From NCBI RefSeq assembly GCF_022539665.2, contig NC_081331.1:9765534-9829533 (forward strand): 64,000 nucleotides of DNA, read 5' to 3'. This DNA comes from Daphnia carinata. Its lineage: Eukaryota > Arthropoda > Branchiopoda > Diplostraca > Daphniidae. The position numbers were made by a program, and so were the translations under genes. Below the pieces are notes generated by a model. The model was not told the DNA's origin and made no database searches. It saw nothing but the letters and a program-made list of their open reading frames with translations. This document shows, piece after piece, positions 58,941 through 64,000 of the stretch (positions within the stretch are counted from its first letter, which is position 1; each line of letters opens with the position of its first letter).

Positions 58941-60996
58941 AATATGAAGGCAAAAGAGCTAAAAACGACACGGAGGCATTACCATATTCAAAAAACAATA
59001 CGACACGTATGGCACCTACACAAGAACTCGATACGTTTACAGACGATCCTCGGTCTAGTAGTACCGTCCACTACAGCATAAAAATAGAGTCCGCTAACTT
59101 GATGGAGAACTGGTAGCTTGTAGGATGTTCGTTAGACTTCTATCTCCAACAAGGTGGGGCAGGCAGCCAATTATCGAGCAACGACCCTCTTCAATACCCG
59201 CAACCCTTTTTTTTTTTTTTTTTTTTTTACATATAATGTATAATAGCAACTTATAATGAAACAGCGAATGTCTGCAGTAGCAGGTTTCTTATTAATGTAT
59301 GTCTATAGCCAGCAAACTTCCCTCCGTCGATATAGGTAATTACCACGAGCGAAGAAGAAGATGGAAATCACAGATGGTTCATCAAAGGCAAATATGTTTA
59401 GCTTGCCAATATTCTTTAAACTTAGCTTGCCAATCTGCATGACTTTAACGTCACAGTCTGATTACTGGTTTTAGCCAGTTTGGTGGTGACCGCATGCAAC
59501 ATCACGACTCGTCCTTGCGGTGGCGTGCATGTCAGCTGATCAATTTACGTTTGTGGTCAGGCAAAATGTGAAGGTTTCTTGGAATTTGCATCAAAACAAA
59601 ATTGGCACGCTTATAATCACCAGGGAGAATTCTAACAGCGTTAGCTTTTTACAACATCGTTTATCACGCAACCTTATATCTTAGATCCATACAGCCCTAT
59701 CAATCGCAACAAATTCTTAATTGTTTACAATAGCCACCACATGATGTTACGTAACGTTCAATACGTAAGATAGCATTAAAAACATATTATATAATGTTAT
59801 TTAACCAGACCAATAGTTTTTTAAAGTTTGATTTTATTAAACTACTTAATTGTTTATTAGAAAATTCCATACTCGTAGTCGTGATTGACATCTTCGTGCT
59901 CCAAGTGGCGAGTTTGTATCTTATCCCGAGGATAATTGGTAATGCCGTTATAAACCTTATTTTTTAAAATGAAAATGGATCTACGCACATTAAAAACTAC
60001 TTAGCAGTTGCTATGTTAATAAGGATACTAATTACCAATTTAAATGCTCAATTAAAACAGTAAATATTGATCAAAATGCAAACAGCACTAGTCCCTTTTC
60101 CACTTGTCGATACCTCGAAGCTGTTTAAAATCTTGCTCAGTCCTCATGCCCTCGGTCTAACGTAACATATGTAGCTCATTTTTATTGGAATGGTTCCCGT
60201 GTCAACTAAGAAAACTAGCAGCTCAGCACAGTAGTAGTGAAGAATGAACCACCAAACGCTATAACCATATTGCATGCGCAGTTTCACGCGAAATAGAAGG
60301 GCTGTATAGCCCGGTGGCCAATTCGCACTTTTCATCGTTTTTCTTTTACTGTCAACCTACAACCAGAAGGCGATTACAAACCTCCTCCGTGATCACGTAA
60401 GAGAAAACGGGACCATGTATTCTTTTTCCGTTGAAAACCATCCAGAAGAAAAAAAAATGGTACACTTAGCCGGTAGATGGCCCTAGTTCCACATTTGGGG
60501 AATTCAATAACAAAGTGAAAATATACCAGCGGCTAGCAAAAAGACGAGACTCTGCGCTCGAGTATCGTGATTGAATTACGAAAGAGAAAGAAAAAAGGGA
60601 AGGCAAACAAAACAAAAAAATGAACTTCCGTTCGACTTATCAATCCAGTTAGACTGCTTGGCGTTATTGGATACAAGCAACCAGTATCCTTATACCTTTG
60701 CTGCTTTTTCCTTGTCCCAATCGCCAAAGTTTTCTCGTTCTTGATTTTTTGTTTGATGTTTCCTTTTGATACTCTCTCTCTTAAAATCTGTTTTCGTCTT
60801 TGATTTCGCTGACGGCGACAGAAGAAACGAAATTACAGATAGCGCCTCGCAGCTATTAAACGATCCTCTCTCTTGTTTTTTTCTTTTCCTAACGGAAATT
60901 TTTCTTCTTCTTTCGCATCGCCCGGAAAAAAATAAAAGAACAACGGCCCAGGTAAATACAACGTTGCCTTTTTAATAATTTTTTTTCTTTTCTCAG

Positions 60997-61041
60997 TTTG
61001 GCAGTTGGCTACCTGCAAAAGAATGGACTTTGCAGCCGCAG
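60997..61041 (+). other. Possible 45-bp exon of an unseen plus-strand gene
   Basis: A strong acceptor (TTTTTTTTCTTTTCTCAG) and a good donor (CCGCAG then GTAGGAAG) bracket 45 bp that is open in all three frames. An internal ATG starts MDFAAA. No partner exon was identified. Confidence 0.2.
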
Positions 61042-64000
61042 GTAGGAAGGAGGTACAAATTGGTTTCTGCGCTGCGTTCCGATGAGGTTCAGTCACCCCT
61101 CAGCATTGGCCAGAAGAAGAAGACGCTTTGAAACGGACCGTTTCTGAGTACGATTTAGCCCGTGTTTCATTTGTTTGTTCTCGCCTTCTTATCATCCGTC
61201 GTCGGTCGTGTTTTCAAGACGTTCCGCGTTCATTCGGTTTCGTGACTTGGTGTAACAGCCGTTCGTTAGTTGCTTTAGTGTCAACCGGAATAACCACAAA
61301 CTTGAGAACAACAACAAAACCTGCCTAGACGTTTATCATTTGTTTTGTTATCCGTTGCCGAACGTTGGGTGTTACCTCGTCAAGTTTCCGTGATATTTCC
61401 ATCGAAAGGTGAGAGTGACCACTTTTTAAACAATCGTGCTTTCGCCCTACCCCCCTGTTTTCGACCTGTCCATGTGGATGGAAAAACCTCGAGTCACGAT
61501 CTGTGTGTAATATGAGAGAGTGCGACCGGTTTAGCGTTTCCATTTGTCTGCAATTTGAATAATGCCAAAGAAGGGCGTATTCCTATTCGATTTATCGGTT
61601 TGCGGAATGTCTTTTCGGATTTCTTTTTCCGTTTTTTTGTTTTGTTTTTTGCAACCATTGCTTTTACTCCTTGTTAGACAAGGAATCGATCACCGGCGTG
61701 AAATTTTGATCACGAACTTCCCGACGTAGAAGGAAAAAAAAATGTCTTTTCCTTTTTTAAAACTTTATCTTGCAATTTTGAGCTCTGCAATTTCACTCTC
61801 TCTACTTAAAAAAATAAAAACGATATCCTTCCGGCTATTCCGGCCAGGTGCCATTTTCTTTCGAGTATGACGAGGCTGTGGAATTGAAACGCTTCGACTA
61901 GCCGCATGTGTTTTTGTTGCCCATTTGATTTCAAAGCCTCGTACACAAGCAAGCTGTTATCTAAAGAGGGTATCTTAACTCCGCCGTAACACCTACATTT
62001 AAAAAATGTCGCTCCAATAGCAAGATGTTACTCTTGCGTGACCAGCATCTCAAGCCAATTCTCAGTGCTCGCTGTTAACAGCCACATGAATAAGATTTCT
62101 CTTTACTTTTCCCCCCTACTGATTAAAACCGTACCTTTTTTTAAATGTTGTACAGCATCTGGTTGCATCCAGCTAGTCGTATACGCAATCATTTGTTTTT
62201 TGTTTTTTTTCCTACTCTCTACATTGGGAATTTTCGACGTGTGAGTTCAACTGCCTCGAGTAGTTTGTTGCTGCCCAGACAATAAAAGGGGGGCGGATCT
62301 GGCGATCTTTTCGCGGAACTGTTAACCTTTTTTGTTCTGTTGAAACGAAAGTTTTTCTCTAAGGCAAACTACTCCTCCTGCGCCAAGCTTACCCAGCCTT
62401 CCATTAGACAGGTATCCATCAAAATCATAGGCACAAACGGTTCAACGTTATCGACCTTGAGATCCAAACTGTCTGGCATGTCAGTTATGTCAAATGGACA
62501 TTTAAAAAATTATCTAAATTTTAAAACCTTAGGCTTAAAAAAAAAATGGAAAAACACAAAACTTGAATCAAATTTTTATGACTTGCGTTCGTCTGTTACC
62601 AACCGCATTTTTTCCGTGCGTTTATTTCCACCTTTTTTTACTGCTATTTTAGCCTTATAAACAACAGATATAACAATAAGAGGAACAAGGCATTGCAACA
62701 ATCGACGGGAAATGGTTTTTATTCTTTCAAACTTTTTTTTTAACGTCTTTCAACAACAAGCGATGAACGAAACTCCGATGATAACGATCAAATTGTCGGT
62801 TTTTGTTCTCTACTTCCTCGTCGTTTATTTTCGAAATGAACGATCGAGAATCGGCAAGATATTTCCAGCCAGTTTGTCCTTGCAGCGATTAAGACAATGT
62901 CGAAACAAAACGACCGTAACGAACGCCGAATTCTTTCTTTTACTATTCTTTAAAGAAATTCGTCATTTCCTTCCTGTTGTAGTACGTGCTGAACGGGTAG
63001 GAAAAAAAAACATAAAGGACACACATAGCGACCGAATGACCTGACCTGCTAACTCTGAACATTATGATTTCTCTGCATGCAAACTGCGACGTCTATTTTT
63101 AAAATTCCGTTTCTTTTGAACGCGTAATGCTCGGCTTTGTTCTTTATTACACGTTAGATAACTCCCTCCATTCGATATCATATAACTTGTATTCTAGAAC
63201 CGCTATGTAGTTAACATTGCTCACCAGACGGTTTTTCTCAAAGCAAGTTGAACTCTAGGCAAAGTTCTTCATGACATTCGTCGACGTCGACGTGTACGTC
63301 AGAGAAAAACATTTCTTTTTTTTTTTTCTTTCCCAAGCAGTAAACATTGTGCGCAATAACAAACGCTGGGATTTTTTTCCTAAATGCTGACGTCTTTGGA
63401 AAAACAAAAAAACATGTAGAAACCAACACATGCCATTTGGTCTTGCGTCTAAAAGGACCGCAGGCAGAGCAGCAGGTCAGGTAGCGGTGGCTTTCACGGG
63501 GGGTAACATGTTTTTTATTTTAAAAATCCACCAAACAAAATTCTCGGGAGTTGGAAGGACAACAAGATGAACCGGTAATATATACATTTTTTTTTTTTTT
63601 TCTGAAGATGAAATCAACAATTACGTACACAGCCAATACGATTGACGAAAAAAACCCCAACTTGATAACCATGAGGGTCTACAGACAAGTTGAGGCACCC
63701 GACAATTTTTTATCTTTCTCTTCTATCTTCTTTTTCTTTTTTGACAAACTTGACGCCCTGAGTAACGGGAGCGTGTTCAGAAGCAATTGCTGGTAGCTAC
63801 ACGTTCTTGAAAGATAGCAGCGAAACCACATGCGGCACAAACTCGCATCGCTGTCTTCTTTTTTTCGCCAATGATTTAGCACGTCGTCTTTCTCCGCTTA
63901 CTAGATCGCACGGTCAGTCTACTGCTTTCAAAGTTCTTTTTTAACGCATGATCGTGTTCTGTACACACTGACCGACCGTTGCACTCGCCAGTTGTTCATG

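Larger units (their letters stand above)
55760..64000. other. Right-hand region without a confident gene
   Basis: Short open frames here are low complexity or have no recognisable domain. Noted content: homopolymers, the tRNA-like sequence at 58.5 kb, a T24 run (59205-59228), the tandem duplication at 58.9 kb and the candidate small exon at 61.0 kb. It may contain the promoter of gene C and 5' noncoding exons of a gene further right. Confidence 0.5.

Noticed and set aside
58606-58947. A 113-codon plus-strand frame
   Set aside because: It spans C-rich sequence and the short tandem duplication. Composition and content do not suggest a protein.

Overview
The window is animal genomic DNA. It has multi-exon genes with GT-AG introns, many of them only 60-220 bp, frequent A/T and C/G homopolymer runs, microsatellites and AT-rich intergenic DNA. 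The receptor sequences look arthropod, and the compact introns plus homopolymer runs suggest a branchiopod crustacean of the Daphnia kind. That placement is inference.

Three protein-coding genes can be assembled exon by exon. Gene A (minus strand, about 23.7 kb down to the left edge, 3' end outside the window) and gene B (plus strand, 37.5-47.6 kb, complete, 934 codons) are paralogous kainate-type ionotropic glutamate receptors. They lie head to head across about 13.8 kb without a confident gene. Both have a signal peptide, amino-terminal domain, S1, M1, pore loop M2, M3 with [10 protein letters not shown]2, M4 and a cytoplasmic tail. Gene C (minus strand, 50.4-55.6 kb, about 605 codons) is a predicted secreted protein with three fasciclin (FAS1) domains and a proline- and glutamine-rich N-terminal region.

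The most notable structure is in the receptors. Gene A carries two tandem, phase-0, in-frame versions of the exon for M1 and the pore loop. One encodes glutamine at the Q/R site (MQQGSD). The other encodes arginine there and also lacks the downstream acidic residue (LRQGSG). Gene B instead has two tandem 204-bp, phase-0 versions of the S1 ligand-binding exon. So one paralog appears able to swap its pore and the other its agonist-binding lobe, presumably by mutually exclusive splicing. The glutamine pore exon of gene A also carries an extra segment of about 37 residues in the M1-M2 loop with a Cys/His cluster (CHHCHH).

Layout: 1-23.7 kb gene A with large 5' introns; 23.7-37.5 kb shared upstream DNA with microsatellites, a few orphan splice signals and one dispersed repeat; 37.5-47.7 kb gene B; 47.7-50.3 kb a cluster of diverged repeat units including a 385-bp foldback element; 50.3-55.6 kb gene C; 55.6-64 kb no confident gene, with a tRNA-like sequence near 58.5 kb and one possible small exon near 61.0 kb.
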